From NCBI GenBank assembly GCA_017590115.1, contig JAGGNK010006559.1, positions 4,509,642 through 4,573,641 of the forward strand: 64,000 nucleotides of DNA, given 5' to 3'. Position 1 is the first letter of the stretch. Every line of letters begins with the position of its first letter. The position numbers were made by a program, and so were the translations under genes. Below the pieces are notes generated by a model. The model searched no databases. It had not been told where the DNA came from and saw only the letters and a program-made list of their open reading frames with translations. Origin of the DNA: Montifringilla adamsi. Taxonomy: Eukaryota > Chordata > Aves > Passeriformes > Passeridae. Positions 38,629 to 51,380 of this stretch are shown here, piece by piece.

Positions 38629-38943
38629 TACGCAGGGGAGAGCGGCTGAAGCTGGATGCCAGAAGGTTTGTGGAGGCAGCCTGCCCTACTCCCTGCCCTA
38701 CACCGCAAGCTGCTCCCCGGGCATGGCACAGAGCCACCCCGCCAGCACAGGGATCCCCACCTGTGACCGGAGGGATTCGGCCGGTTTTTGGCTCAGCGAA
38801 ATGAATCCGTGTATTTAGAGAGATCAGTACAGCTGCAGCAGTTTCAGGCAAACCCCTGCGATTGAGAAGCTCCCTGTCAACTTAAGAGCAGCAAGCTGTA
38901 AGCTGGCAAGGTCTGGCTTTGAATTACACGTGGGGGTTTTGAT

Positions 38944-38957
38944 GGGGGGGGGGGGGG
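38944..38957. repeat. G14 homopolymer
   Basis: There are fourteen consecutive G between GAT and CATGTTACC, about 330 bases to the right of the A42 tract. The run can form a G-quadruplex and is prone to length error. Confidence 0.9.
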
Positions 38958-39993
38958 CATGTTACCAGTCTTTTCAATTTTAATTTTCAGTGACAAACTA
39001 CATGTTCTTAAAATATGAACCGTATTTCCCTCCAGAAGATTGCCAAAATGTAAAAAAATAAAAGTCCCGTTGCACATCAACTCCTGATCCAAAAGGGATA
39101 ATGTAAAACCGAAGATGACTTTGAAGTTTGTACTCCAGTACAGACCACAACATGCCACGTGTCAGAAAGCATCAAAAATTTGTAATGCATACAAAAGCAG
39201 TTTGGGAGGGGATTATTCCTACTTGCACCATTCCAATGTGGTAAATACATAGCTCCTCTTAGAGCACAAAACCGACTTCTCTCCTCTATACACACAGGAG
39301 TGAGTGGCTGTTGCGTTTGAGACTGCTGCATCACCATGATCAGAGGCACTGTTCATTTGCTTCTCTGGGGGACCAGAAGCAGCTGAACTTGCTCTTTTCT
39401 GGAGGAGGAATTGACCACAGGAAGGGAAGTGCTGGCCTGGCTCCAGAAGAGCCACAGATGAACACGGTCTGATGCTGCACCTTCAATCCTGGTACAGCCA
39501 AGTGGATAAATGAGGCTTATTCTCTCTTTAGATAGGGCACTTAAAGAGCTCCCAAAACTTATGCGATCCAAATCATACTCAGGGCTCTGACATGAATCAA
39601 GGGGAGAGGGAGGGGCAGGGAACAGGTCTTTTAATTAGCAGCATCTCTGGGGGATTTAAGAAGAGAAGTAGCAGAAGCATAGCATTTCTCAGATCTCCAA
39701 AACTGTGCTGTTCTGTATTTCACATGGAATTGTAGCCAGCCACACACCACCCTCTTCACCTGCTATGCCAGAGTGCTGTTGAGCAGATCTGGCACACTGT
39801 AATGTGCCTGAGAAGGAGAGTTCAAAAGGAAAATGCATGCCATCAGCTAAGAGAGGGCATACCTTTGGTCACACAGTTGAAATAACAAGACTTGTATACT
39901 CTTTTCCAACCAGGAGCTCTGGAAGCCATCACAAATCACAAGGGAATGGACTTGACAGCTAAGTTGCACATTAGAGTTAACAAGGTTTGATTT

Positions 39994-40035
39994 GAAAAAC
40001 AAAACAAAACGAAAGGAAAGGAAAGGAAAGGAAAG
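39994..40035. repeat. (AAAAC)n / (GAAAG)n microsatellite
   Basis: Three AAAAC units are followed by five GAAAG units (40011-40035). The tract is pure purine on one strand in its second half. Confidence 0.92.
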
Positions 40036-43000
40036 TAAGAAAAGGACTGACTTGCTCTGAATCAAATTGAGTCTCAAAAGCAAACTAGGAGACTTAAGAA
40101 ATATTTGTGAAAAAAACAGCAAGAATTTCCCAGCTCAATCTTTGGCAGCTCTTGCACTGCCCATTACAGAGGAAGGTGTTGACATCACTTTTATGCAGAG
40201 ACATCACAGGAGTATTAGTGGTCCCCAGCCACCCATGTCATCCTTGAGCAGTACTGCAGGCAGATTTACCCCACAGTTACACTATTCTCTGTGATCCCTT
40301 TTGTGGATATTCTGCATACATAATGGCATCTTTCATCTGAGGCTCTAGAAGGCTTCCAGTACATTGATTTAACCTCAAAGCATCAAATGGTATTAACAGC
40401 CTGCTCCTACAAACAAGAAATCTTCGCAACGGATTAAAGGCAGCTGGTATCTCTGGGCTACCAATAGAGGCCTAAGTTTCAGGGCTCTCAACACAGTGTT
40501 TTTTAATTTATTTTTTTTTATTTTCAAATGTTAATTTCTAATTCTAAAGTGGTTTTTTTGCCCAATCTGCCATGACTTCTGTCAGAAGGAAGCTCCAAGG
40601 AAGCTTAGGTTTCCATGAATCAGCATTTTAATTTTTTTTAATGTTTTTTCAGTAATTTATAGCAAGCCTGAATCCATACTCTTCTTACAAAGGTGGGAAA
40701 TGTTAATGATCCCCCTGCACTTCACTGGAATTAACACAGTGTCCATTTACAGAAAAGGAAGACACTGGATGACAAGTCCAGGTAGCAGGAAAAGAGACCG
40801 ATCTCCTGCCTTGCTATGGACAATAACTTTATTTTTGCTACTTTCTTTTCTTTCTGGAGGTGGTGCTTCACACCTAGATGTCAGGAGCAAATGGTTCCAT
40901 TTGAGTTCCATTCATCTCCACTCCCAAAACAGCAGGCTTGGTGTAGCCCAAGGCAGTCCCTTCTCACCTCCACAAAGGGCCCTGCTGACAGCAAGTCAGG
41001 CAGCCCTTGCTGCCTGCCATGGAGGAGTCTTTAACTCCTACATTCTGCTTATTTAAAAACAGGACCAGCTTGGGTGGGATGCAGGTGGAATGCCACACAC
41101 TGGCAGTCTCTCTGAACACACGAGCTTTGAACCCCCCACACCCTGCTGCTCTAGACATGAGCTCCCACACACCATGTCCTCTCCATTCCAGTGACCGCAG
41201 AACACCTCTCCCAGCCTGCTCCTGTTACACCATCCCCTTTCCTCTTCTCATATCTAGTTTGGTCCGTTCTCCCCCTCTCCCTATTAGGACCATACCTATT
41301 GGCCAGGGGTTTCCCAACCATCTATTCCTCCATAGCCCTTTCAAGAGGCATCTCTTCATCTTCCCTCTAAAGCAGTTTCCTTCCCCTCATACCATATACC
41401 TCCCCCACATTTTCTCCATTTTCTGTATTGAGATGGCAGGACCCAGCTGTATGAGCAAGAGTCAGAGTCACTGAGGAGAATGACACACAGCTGGGGAAGG
41501 GGGTAAAATAGGTGCAAAGTTCTGCCTTCCATTTTCTTCTCTATCTATACACCCCTTTTGCTGCTCCAGTTTCTCACCTTTGATGAACAATTGCAACTAG
41601 CTTGGGAAAGCCCTTCAAAGGGAGGAAGAAAAAGCCACAGAAGAATAATAGCAAACATGAAGCAGGTAAATTAGAGGTGGGGAAGGAAAAGGTGCCAACA
41701 CACACACACACCCCTTCCCCATGGGGTTCTACTCAAGAGGAAAACAGTCATAAGGAAAGCAGGCCTGTGCAAAGCATTTGGCCACTACAAGGACTTTTTT
41801 ATAGGGGAGAGGAATGGGGAGACACATGGTCTCTGCCAGGAAAAGATGAATAGGCAACCCTGGAAGAACAGGGACAAGGATTATTGCCCAGCTCTGGGAA
41901 CTGATGCCTAAAACATTCTTGTGATTCCCTAATTGATTGGACATGGCATTCAAAATAGCACATAACAGAAAAGCAAGACACAAAAATGCTATCAAACTCA
42001 GCAGAAAGCCGTCTTAAGTCCAGCCAACGATGAATTAGCTGGGCACAGCACTTTGAAAAATGGCAAGTACTATAAAAGTACTAGCATTAATACAGCATTA
42101 TTAAGAAGATACTTCTTAGCAGACAGGAGCTTGGCACTATCTGTCTAGACAGGCAGATGGGTTTGGAGTCAAACTGATTTTTTTTTTCTTTTTTTTTTTA
42201 TTATTACCGTATCTACTTCCATTTATTAAAAGCAAACCATTCTGTCCATGACTCATGCAGCTTAACTTTCTGCATGGCAATGAAACAAAATTCTCATAAT
42301 TAAGAATGATCACTGTGAACAGATGATGGTAAGATTTAGAAATCAAACCAAATTTTCTATTTCTGTCTTCACTCACTACAAACATAATGTCCACTAATTG
42401 GCCAATATTACCATTGCCTTCAAATATGTCAGTAGTAAACCTGTAGATGAGCTATCCTTAAGCAGAACTCAGTGACACAGCAGGTTAGATTCATTGCTGA
42501 TGCTGGTTTACTGACCTCAGAGAACAGATTTATTTGGGCTGTTGTCTCTAACTCTCACTCTGCCAGTCACTGCCAAATCCACCCCATTTTAAGACTACTG
42601 AAGGAACAATAAGTAAATTTGGCTCCAGTGCTGTGCAGCTGAAATCCTGCCCATAGAAGATTTACTGCAATTAATTCAGCACTGCCCTTTGCCACTTTCA
42701 TATCTGTGGCTACTTTCTGACTGAAAGCATTAACTGGATTATCAAGGATTACCTCCTGCTGCAGTTCTCCAGCCTCCATTATGAACCAAAGGTAGCCACA
42801 TTTTATGGATACATGATGCTTTGAGATGTACCTGAGGTTGTGACCAAAACATACGAGAGTTATCTTTCAGAGAGAATAATAAACTGAAACTTTGAATCAC
42901 AGTTAAGGTTTTAATTTTTGATTTATTTTATTTATTCATAGTCATTAATACGGTTTAACTGTAGCTTGATTTAATATACACTGACTACAGGAAACCAACA

Positions 43001-46000
43001 ACACAAAATGCAGTCAGTACAAATTTATTTTCATTTCATTAGTGTTCCTGAACAGCCCAACAATAAGGGAGGCAAGGACAACTTTCATTTTCCAGTAGCA
43101 ACTCTAGGACTACAAACTTCCCAGATGGCAACCATCTCTATGGAGGTCAACACAGACTATTTTCCTTTACTAGGTTGCTTCCTTGATTCTTTTCCATACC
43201 ATTTAACCCAACCTTGCATTTTATTTAAAAAACTATTTTTAGGTCTTCTATATCTTTTCATCTAATTCAGAGAAGGATTTAAGCTGAAGTTTACCTAAGC
43301 ATAAGCTAGAGTCTCACTGAGTCAAAGAAGAATCAATTCTCATATTTATGGACTACTATCAGAAATAGAAATGCCATCCTGAATCATAACTGCCTTCTAC
43401 AAATCCCCTGAGGAAGATGCCTCTTCCTCATGACACCTATGATAAAATGGCTTGCAGTGGCCAGGTTAATAGGCATAGCCCCCAACTGCTTTCATATAAT
43501 TTGTCTTTGTTAGCTGCAAGATTTACCAGGGAGGGAAGGCACTTTAATGAGTGTTTGCATAGCGCCCAATACAGTTCAGCTCTCATCTTAATTAAGGTTC
43601 AAAGCAATTAAGGGAAGCAGTAGTAGGTTCTTGTTTAAAATACAGTGAATGTTTATGTTTATCATCATACTAAAATGTTATTGGGAAAAGATAAGAAGGC
43701 CTGCTCAAAACAGAACACATTTATCCTTTATCTGTGATGTCTTATATGCTAAGATGTCCCAGGTTGCTTTCTTCAGTGGTTGAAGGATTGCTTTAAGCTC
43801 AAGGATTCCTTACAATTGAAACATTTCTGACCTGGCATGCCTAAACAAGAACTTTAGGTTTGCTATCTTTCCTGTCAAGCTACCCCTCTCCACTTTTATT
43901 CACTCAGAGTGACAGAAGAGTAGAAAAACCCAGATTGGACAACAATAAGTAAACTCTCAGAAAGGGGAAGGGTTGGTGTTTTTAATCTGTCAAATATACT
44001 TTTTGAAGAAAACAACAACAAAGCAAAACCCCAATTTATGCACTGTAATTTCTCTGTCTCTAGTTAGAAAAGTGCACAGTTGTTCCCAGTATGCTGCCTT
44101 ATCTTGCTCTTATATCTTTCCTTGCACAAAACTTTACAGCAGAAGTGGCTGCTCTTCACAAAACAAGGACCTGGGGCTGTGCCCAGTGGCTCCAAGCCCA
44201 CCAAGCCAGATGTCACCCTTGTTCCTCACAGCCTGTCCCTGGCCCAGTTTGCCACATTCTCCCAGTTAGACATCTGCAACACCAACAGGAGAAACCTCTT
44301 TATCAATCCCACAATTTCTCCGTTGCTCCTTCCCACCTCCATCTCCTGCCCCTTTCACGAAGCCACTACAAATGTTTATTAAGTCTGTGGGAAGAAGCAG
44401 GCAAATGCTTTCAAGTTAGAACTGAAAACAGAGGAGAAACAATAAATCTGATCAATTCCTCACTATGATTTCCAGTGAGATCTCATCAATATGAGACTGA
44501 GGAGTGGGTGGTGTGGTGTGCCATGAGCAGTGAGAATGACAGCAATGTCACACCACTGCCTCTGTCAGGGGTTATGCCAGCTAGTGCTGGCATCAGACGA
44601 TGATGTTGGGCATCAGCCTCTATTTATGTGAGCAACTGATCAAAATTATAGCCCTATCCTTCAGCCCCCACCTGAGTGGGGTTCATGGGGACTGACCCAG
44701 CACCAGCAAACAGCCTCTGCACATAGACAGGAGCTCCTCCACCTGATGCTCATAGCTGCTCAGACGCTTTCAAAATGAATTAAAACATGATCTGATCCAG
44801 ATTACAGTTTAAGTCTCACATTCAATTCATGGGACACTGCCAGTTAAAATTAAGGTAGTGAAGAGACATTCATCCCTTCCTTCTGTTTCAACAGCTTTAC
44901 TCCCTCTGCAACTCGCTCTCACTATCAGTACTCATGGGGAAAAATCATTAGTTACTTACCAATCCAGGTTTTTTGGGTCTTTAACTCAGCAAATATAGTG
45001 GCAGACCTTAAAGTTAGATGCCTTGCATGCACTGCAGAAAGTTGTATATCAGGATAGAAAGTAGCAGAGGGCCACACTCCATTGTTTTCTTTCTAACTGA
45101 AAAGCAGCCAATTGCTAACCTGACACAGACCTGCAAAACAGCCCTGCGATATCTGCCTTGGGATCTCTGAAGGGTAAATCCTCTTAATAGCATGAAAATG
45201 ACACTGGTACAGTTGGGGGGTGGGGAAAGGCAACACCATAACAAACCATCATCTTCAACTCGCAGCTTTAAACTAAACTAATTTCACTCACCCAAATGAC
45301 AAATGGTATGTGTCTGTCCCCTAGGCACTCAAAAATAGCCAGAAAGGCATCTCAGCCTCTCACCTTTTGAAAAGCTTTCTATGCTTTTCAAATAACAAGT
45401 ATCATGAACAGCCTCTCACAGTGCAAATGTTTAATTTATCACACATCCCTCGAAACAATAATTTTAGGACTGGGTTTGCTTGGTCACCACCAGGCGCTGC
45501 TCCCAGTCAGCCTGTGTGCAAACATCTGTCCAGCTGCTTCCACAGAAACGCATGCACAGCCCAAAGTTGCCAAGCAACATCCTCAATGCCTTAAGCATCA
45601 GGCCAGCTCGCCTGCTTTAAAAAAGTTACTCAGAAAAATAGGCTGACAGGAATGTACAAGCTTACATAAGGATCCTGCATTTAGAAGAAGAGATGCTCTG
45701 CTTCTTTCCCTGAAAATTAATTTTTGGGTGCACAATTTGTTTTTGGTAGAAAAGTAAATGTAGTAATTCCTGTCATCACATTCAAGAAAAAAAAAAAAAA
45801 AGAAGGAAAAAAATAAAGCAAACAATTTGTGCGCTGAAGTTTCTAAGGTTTCTAAACTAAAATCTGAACAAATATTCAGATTGAAAAATCTGTTACCTGG
45901 CCAAAGCCACACAAAGCACACACTGCCTTTCCAATCCTTACCCAAATCCAGGAATAAGCAAGCATCCCTTCACTGTACCTGAGGGTTAACACAGAACCAC

Positions 46001-47828
46001 TGATGACAGCTAAAGTCAACCACATGTCAGTGGTTTCAAATACATAACTAAAATAATGTATTTACAAAGGGCCTGTGAACCAAAGAGTTCCAGGCTACAG
46101 TCTCCTCCACATTTGGATTAATTTTGCTCACACTTTAGTCAAATTATTTCCAAGGCCCTCTTTAACACACCACAGTAGCCTAGCACTCCCACTTTTCAGG
46201 GTTTTAATGTAGCTCCTCCCTCCAAACAAAGTAACAAACAGAAAAAGTGGAACTGGAATCTCTGTTTCAAGATAAAATCATGTCAATAACGTCAGGGCTT
46301 ACAAACGGGGCTGGTCCTCAGTTTGCCAGCTTGCCCGCTCTACTCTGATGACACCACGGTGATGGATTGCATCACTCTGTACTTTGGTATCTTGACCCAT
46401 CTGCTTAGGACAAATTTGCAATTGCCATTGCACCTGTTAGCATGCACCACGAACAGTCCTTTCTCAACCAAAGTAACCAGACCTTGCTGATGCTTGAGGT
46501 GCCAGACAAGGGCAATAAGGCTAGAAAAGGAGTATTTTCAGTTTAAGACATTGCTTTCTCCTGACAAGACATGCAGTGTAAGACATAATGAAACCTACAA
46601 ATATTTTCTCAAAGGAAAAACACAGTGGCATTGATACAAAGCATTACATTTATGCAATATGCAGTGCACAGTTGTTGCCTTTACAATTGCAAGAAAATTC
46701 TATAAATCAATTAGTTTGGAATAAAATGTCCCAAACTCCTCCAATTCTGACTTTGTTATTAAGTCCGTTCCTGGAAGTTTGGGCCATTTTACTGCTCTTT
46801 GTACAGCAGCTAATCTATAGTCTAAGAGTTATTTTTATAGAAGAAAATAACAGAAGAACAGCAGAAGGAAGAAGTTGCAAAGAAACACAAGCAAGCCAGA
46901 TAAATGAACTCATAAAACAGCCTTCAGAGGGTTCAGATGACTTCAATGAGTTGCTCTCCTATCTTCCTTTCACATTTTGGGGAGAAAAATTGGAAAGCTG
47001 AAAATGAAGTACGGGAAAGGCTGCGTTCATAAGGTTTTATTACTGCTCCTAGTCTTCTACGCTCCATGCTTACCCCAGCAAGCTCAGTGCTCTGAGTGCT
47101 CCCTCTGGATCTTTCTGCAAGGCAGGAAGGAGCACATGCCCTGGCAGTGAGTGAGCTGACAGGCAGCACTGCTCACGCTGATTGTCTATCACAACATACG
47201 CTGCGATTAATCAAGCAGGACACCTGCCTGCTGGGGCTGCACAGGGCCCAGCTCACACCAAAACAAAACCTGTCCCCTAGAGAGGGAGGCTCCTCTAGAC
47301 CATCCATCCCAGACCACCACGGCTACACCACCAGCACTGCTCATCTTTATTTGCCATAGCACCACAGGATGGATTGGAATGCATAGCATCAAAGATGCTG
47401 TGGCAGTGTCTTGTGGTGCAGAGCCTCCGTGTCTCTCCCTGCGCCAGCCACCCTCTGCTTTGCATTAAGCAAAAGAAAGTCTTGCTTTATTTTCCTTTGT
47501 GGGGGATTCTGCCAGGCTTTGAAGGAACCTGAAAGTGATTATACGGAGGAATGATGAAACATGAGCTCTTGTTCTCATGTTCCACTCAGACAAAAAGGCA
47601 GGAGATGGAGTGACTTATTCTTGGAGAACTCAGCCTTGAGTATCCACCACAATTGTGGTGACGCATTTCTTGGGGTGCAAGAGTGCCAAACTCCTTCAGA
47701 GAGCAAGATAATTCTTCTGCAGTACTCTGAAATTATCTTCAAAAAGAAAGTGTTCTTATGCCATCAGTGAATTCCTCACTGGTAGGTTTTCGGTTTGTTT
47801 TCCTTTCCGCTATTTTTAATGAGTAGCA

Positions 47829-47865
47829 AATAATAATGATAAGAACAATAATAATAATAATAATG
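47829..47865. repeat. (AAT)n microsatellite
   Basis: AAT units occur on both sides of a short interruption (GATAAGAAC). The uninterrupted right part has about six units. Confidence 0.88.
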
Positions 47866-48179
47866 TTAAACTTTTTAGGAGCAGTTCTTGTAATAACATG
47901 ACAAAAGGTCTAGTCTTTGAGAGAAATAAATTTTCTATACTCCACAACACCCATGAAATCAAATACTCTGACATGTCAGCTAAAGTAAGTCCTTACTAAA
48001 GTAAGGACTTTTGAAGTTAAACTCACCAATGATGAATTTACAAGTAAAGCAAAGCAAAGTTTTGTTTTTCTGTAATTGACTGTGATCTTGAAATGCATGT
48101 GAATTATAAGGTCTCTTGCAAAAACTGCAACATCAATGTGGATATTTTATTCACTTACCCTCTTCAAAGCCTCTTTAAA

Positions 48180-48420
48180 GCTAAAATTATGTTCCCTATT
48201 ATTTATCAATTTTATTTTGGCTAATCAAATAAAATTTTCACTTTGCAACTTCCCAGACATCCCATTATGTGATGTGTCTAAAGTTTGTATAGAATTCATC
48301 AGTCAATCAACATAGCAAAGCAACGTTCACCAGGCAATTACAGCATCCGAAAAACTCGCCATAAAACAGCAGTTACAATGCATTATGTATACGCAAACTG
48401 AGCTATTATGGTAAGATAAT
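48180..48420. promoter_or_regulatory. Non-repetitive AT-rich block, candidate regulatory DNA
   Basis: This is a complex sequence with homeodomain/Pbx-like words (GGCTAATCAAATAA, CATCAGTCAATCAACA) and scattered CpGs (GCAACGTTCACC, CATCCGAAAAACTCG) and no repeat or ORF. It lies about 10 kb upstream of the CpG island. An enhancer is possible but unproven. Confidence 0.22.
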
Positions 48421-49844
48421 GTAGCATGTTACATCTTAATTTCTTATCTTTGAAGTCCTTAATAGCCTCAGCTTTTCTGCCATGAGTACAGCAACTGCTC
48501 TTAACCACTTCTTGTTATCTCTTTCAGTACCTAAAACCTATAAAACACTTCCCCTGTGTAAGGAAAAGTCCAGGTTTTTTTGCTTACTTACAAGAGAAAA
48601 AGAAAGCAATGAAAAATAGAGACATTTTTGAAATGCCTACAGCATTACTAAGTTAAAGAATAAGGAATATTTTGGGTACAATTTCCTTAGCCCACAGAAA
48701 GCAGTTATAGCCACACTTAGGCATTCACAAATATTTGAGAGCTTTACAGATGGGGAACAACCATGCACAGAGTTGTCACATTTGAAGTGGAGTGAGAGAG
48801 AGAAACAACAGCTACTTGTAACCATGCAGTGAGTGCCGAGCTTGCACAAGCCCAGAGAGAACCTCCACCTTCTGGAGACCTGCAGTGGGAACTCACCTCC
48901 ACAGCCCCTGAACTCAAGCTCAAGGGGTCTGGAGAGGTGGAGAACACAGCTGGTGTCCTGGGTTCCTGAGCATGACTCCAGGGGATACCAGGATCACATT
49001 GCAGGAAGAAAGACTTCATCTTAATTATTGAGATATGATCAACCTGGTTTCTTCTGAAGGACCAGCAAGGAATCTGACCTGAGAAATCTAGGTTCTGTGG
49101 AATAGATGAAATAAAAATACTAACAAGTAGAGCAGACTAAAACCAGCCTGAAATTTTTATCAGAGAAAGTATTTTGAAAGCATTACAATGTAGCAATAAA
49201 GTAATTTTCAACTGTATTGTAATTTTCACAAATTTCCCATGTTCCTATATTTGTTTTTACACTGGGTTCTCTTTATACACATATATTTGGGGAAATAAAA
49301 ATATACCAAGTCGCTTTGATAATTTCCTCCCACCCACATCTCTACATCTCTACTTTGCTTAAACCTTGTGGTTCCAAAGAGTAGTAAAGAAACTCGTGGA
49401 AGGGAAGCTGAGTGTTGTAACAGCTACTCAAATGAGAAAATTCAACATGGGAAGGAGAGGTGGTATGAATCATGCTGAGGCATGTGACATTTCTTAAATC
49501 CCAAAAAAGAAAAGTTTTAAAAATGTTTTAGTTAATAATAGAATTGTATATCTCAGACTCCTTAGTGGATAGCCAATATTCGGACCTGCTCTTACCCAGG
49601 CTTCTTATACCTCTACAGACTACAATTTTTCTTACTTTTTGTAGTCTTCATTGTACTCTGATAAAGTTTACTTTCTAGTATAGAAGAAATTCAAACTAAT
49701 CATGGCTATGATAATGAGAAAAAAAAAATCAAGACATTTTGTCTTGAGATGTCTGAGAATGCATCCCCCTGTTCTAACACCTGTTATGCTCTCTAGGAAG
49801 TGATTTAATGAAGTGGTATCCTCAAGTTGCTCTAAGCATAGAAG

Positions 49845-50058
49845 GATATTAGGAAAAATTTCTTAATTGAAAAAGATAACAAGAACTGGAACAGGCTGCC
49901 CAGTGAAGCTGTGGTATCTCCATCCCTGTAAGTGTTGAAAAAAAACCATGTAGATGTGGGACTTAAGGACATGGTTTAGTAGTGGATTGGGCAGAGCTGG
50001 GTTATTGGTTGGACCCAATGGTCTTAGAGGTGTTTTCCAAACTTAATGATTCTATGAT
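49845..50058 (+). mobile_element. CR1 LINE 3'-end copy
   Basis: The stretch reads GGATATTAGGAAAAATTTCT, GAACTGGAACAGGCTGCCCA, GGACATGGTTTAGTAGTGGA, GGTTGGACCCAATGGTCTTA, then TTTTCCAAACTTAATGATTC and TATGATG. This is the CR1 subfamily type with the GACATGGTTTAGTGG block. It is 5'-truncated, non-coding and in plus orientation. Confidence 0.93.
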
Positions 50059-51059
50059 GTTCAAGACCAGAATCAGAGCAAGCAGTTTGCTTAAACAAAC
50101 AGGTTTCAAATCTGATTTGAAAGCTGCACTGACTCTGAGCACATTGGTGAGAGGAAAGGAGGGGTCAGACAGAAGCAGCCCTGCTTCCTCCATACCATTT
50201 CCTCATGCATACTCTGCTCTCTGGCAGTAGCCAATAATTATATCGGATTTCACAAGAGGGCTTCTCTGCCTGAACAGTTGGGTTGTTTATAAAACTAGGA
50301 ATTACTGCAGCATTATAAACCACACAAATAAGCCGCCTGTCTGCTTGTTTGAACATGGGTTACCCATTGGAAATACTGTCAGGCCTTATCTCAACACATT
50401 CTTTTCCAACCAAGCCACTGAGAAACAACAGAAACTTTCTAAACCTAATAGAAAATTGTATCACTCACTCAACAAGTGCCTTAAACAAACTATCAGCAGT
50501 ATAGCACAGGTGGAAAAAAACCATAACATTTGTTCTATCCATACTGTCTGCCACAGTAGCTTTACATAAGCAAACATGATACTCCTCCCTGCAACAAAGA
50601 GGTCTAATCTCAACAGTTCAGTAGGCGAAGCCCTCACCATTGAAAAGGACCGGAAAACTCATCAGTTTAATGATGAAAGGGTGTCCCTGCCCTGTGCAGG
50701 GTGGCCAAGCCCAACAAAACCAACAACAATATAGTGTCAGAGAGAAACAATGCATTGTCTGACTACTCTGTTTTGCAAATTAGGCAAAGACTATTTTAGT
50801 AGCTGTACAGTTTTGACTCAATTCCTTTATTTGTACTTTATCCAAGAGTAGCAATGCTGTATTTGTGGAGAATTTTTTAAAATACCTTTTTTCTAAATAA
50901 ATGAAAAGAATACATTCAAGAGAAACTTCTAAATTATGCTCAGCAATGAACTAATTATTACAAAATACACACTCATCCCAAAAGAATTCTAGCTTACTAC
51001 TTCAGCCCATTTGATAATTCAATTCAAATGCAGACAATATTTGAAAATTACACAAACGC

Positions 51060-51380
51060 ACTTGCACGTAAAAAAGACAGCAAGTGTGTTTAATATGGAC
51101 AGTTAGTGCAATTACAGTAATTTCTCATCCAAGTTACGTGTGCAGTTGATGCTGTGTGCATCAGACCCCACAGACCCCCCCAGTGCTCCCGCAGCACATG
51201 AAGGTCAGCTGCTTTTAATGCCGGAAATGTAGTGAAACAGCTTGGTTTGTTATTGCATTGGAACTGGTTTTAGGCAGGGCAGCTCGCAGCTAAATGGCAG
51301 GCAGAACAAGCAAATTCAATTAAAATAGCTCTGAGGCAAAAAGGAGATGAGTGTATTAGGAAACTATAAATGGGAATTTA
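51060..51380. promoter_or_regulatory. Complex unique block, candidate conserved element
   Basis: Unique sequence of mixed composition with well-formed factor-like motifs: GTTACGTGTGC (bHLH/CREB-like), CATGAAGGTCAGCTGC (nuclear receptor half-site beside an E-box), CTATAAATGGGAATTT (MEF2/SRF-like) and CAATTAAAATAG. No repeat explains it. The call is by appearance only. Confidence 0.25.

Noticed and set aside
50630..50725. Possible small CR1 fragment (GGACCGGAAAACTCATCAGT, GTGTCCCTGCCCTGTGCAGG)
   Set aside because: A few words resemble antisense and sense CR1 pieces, but they are out of order and too short to be convincing.
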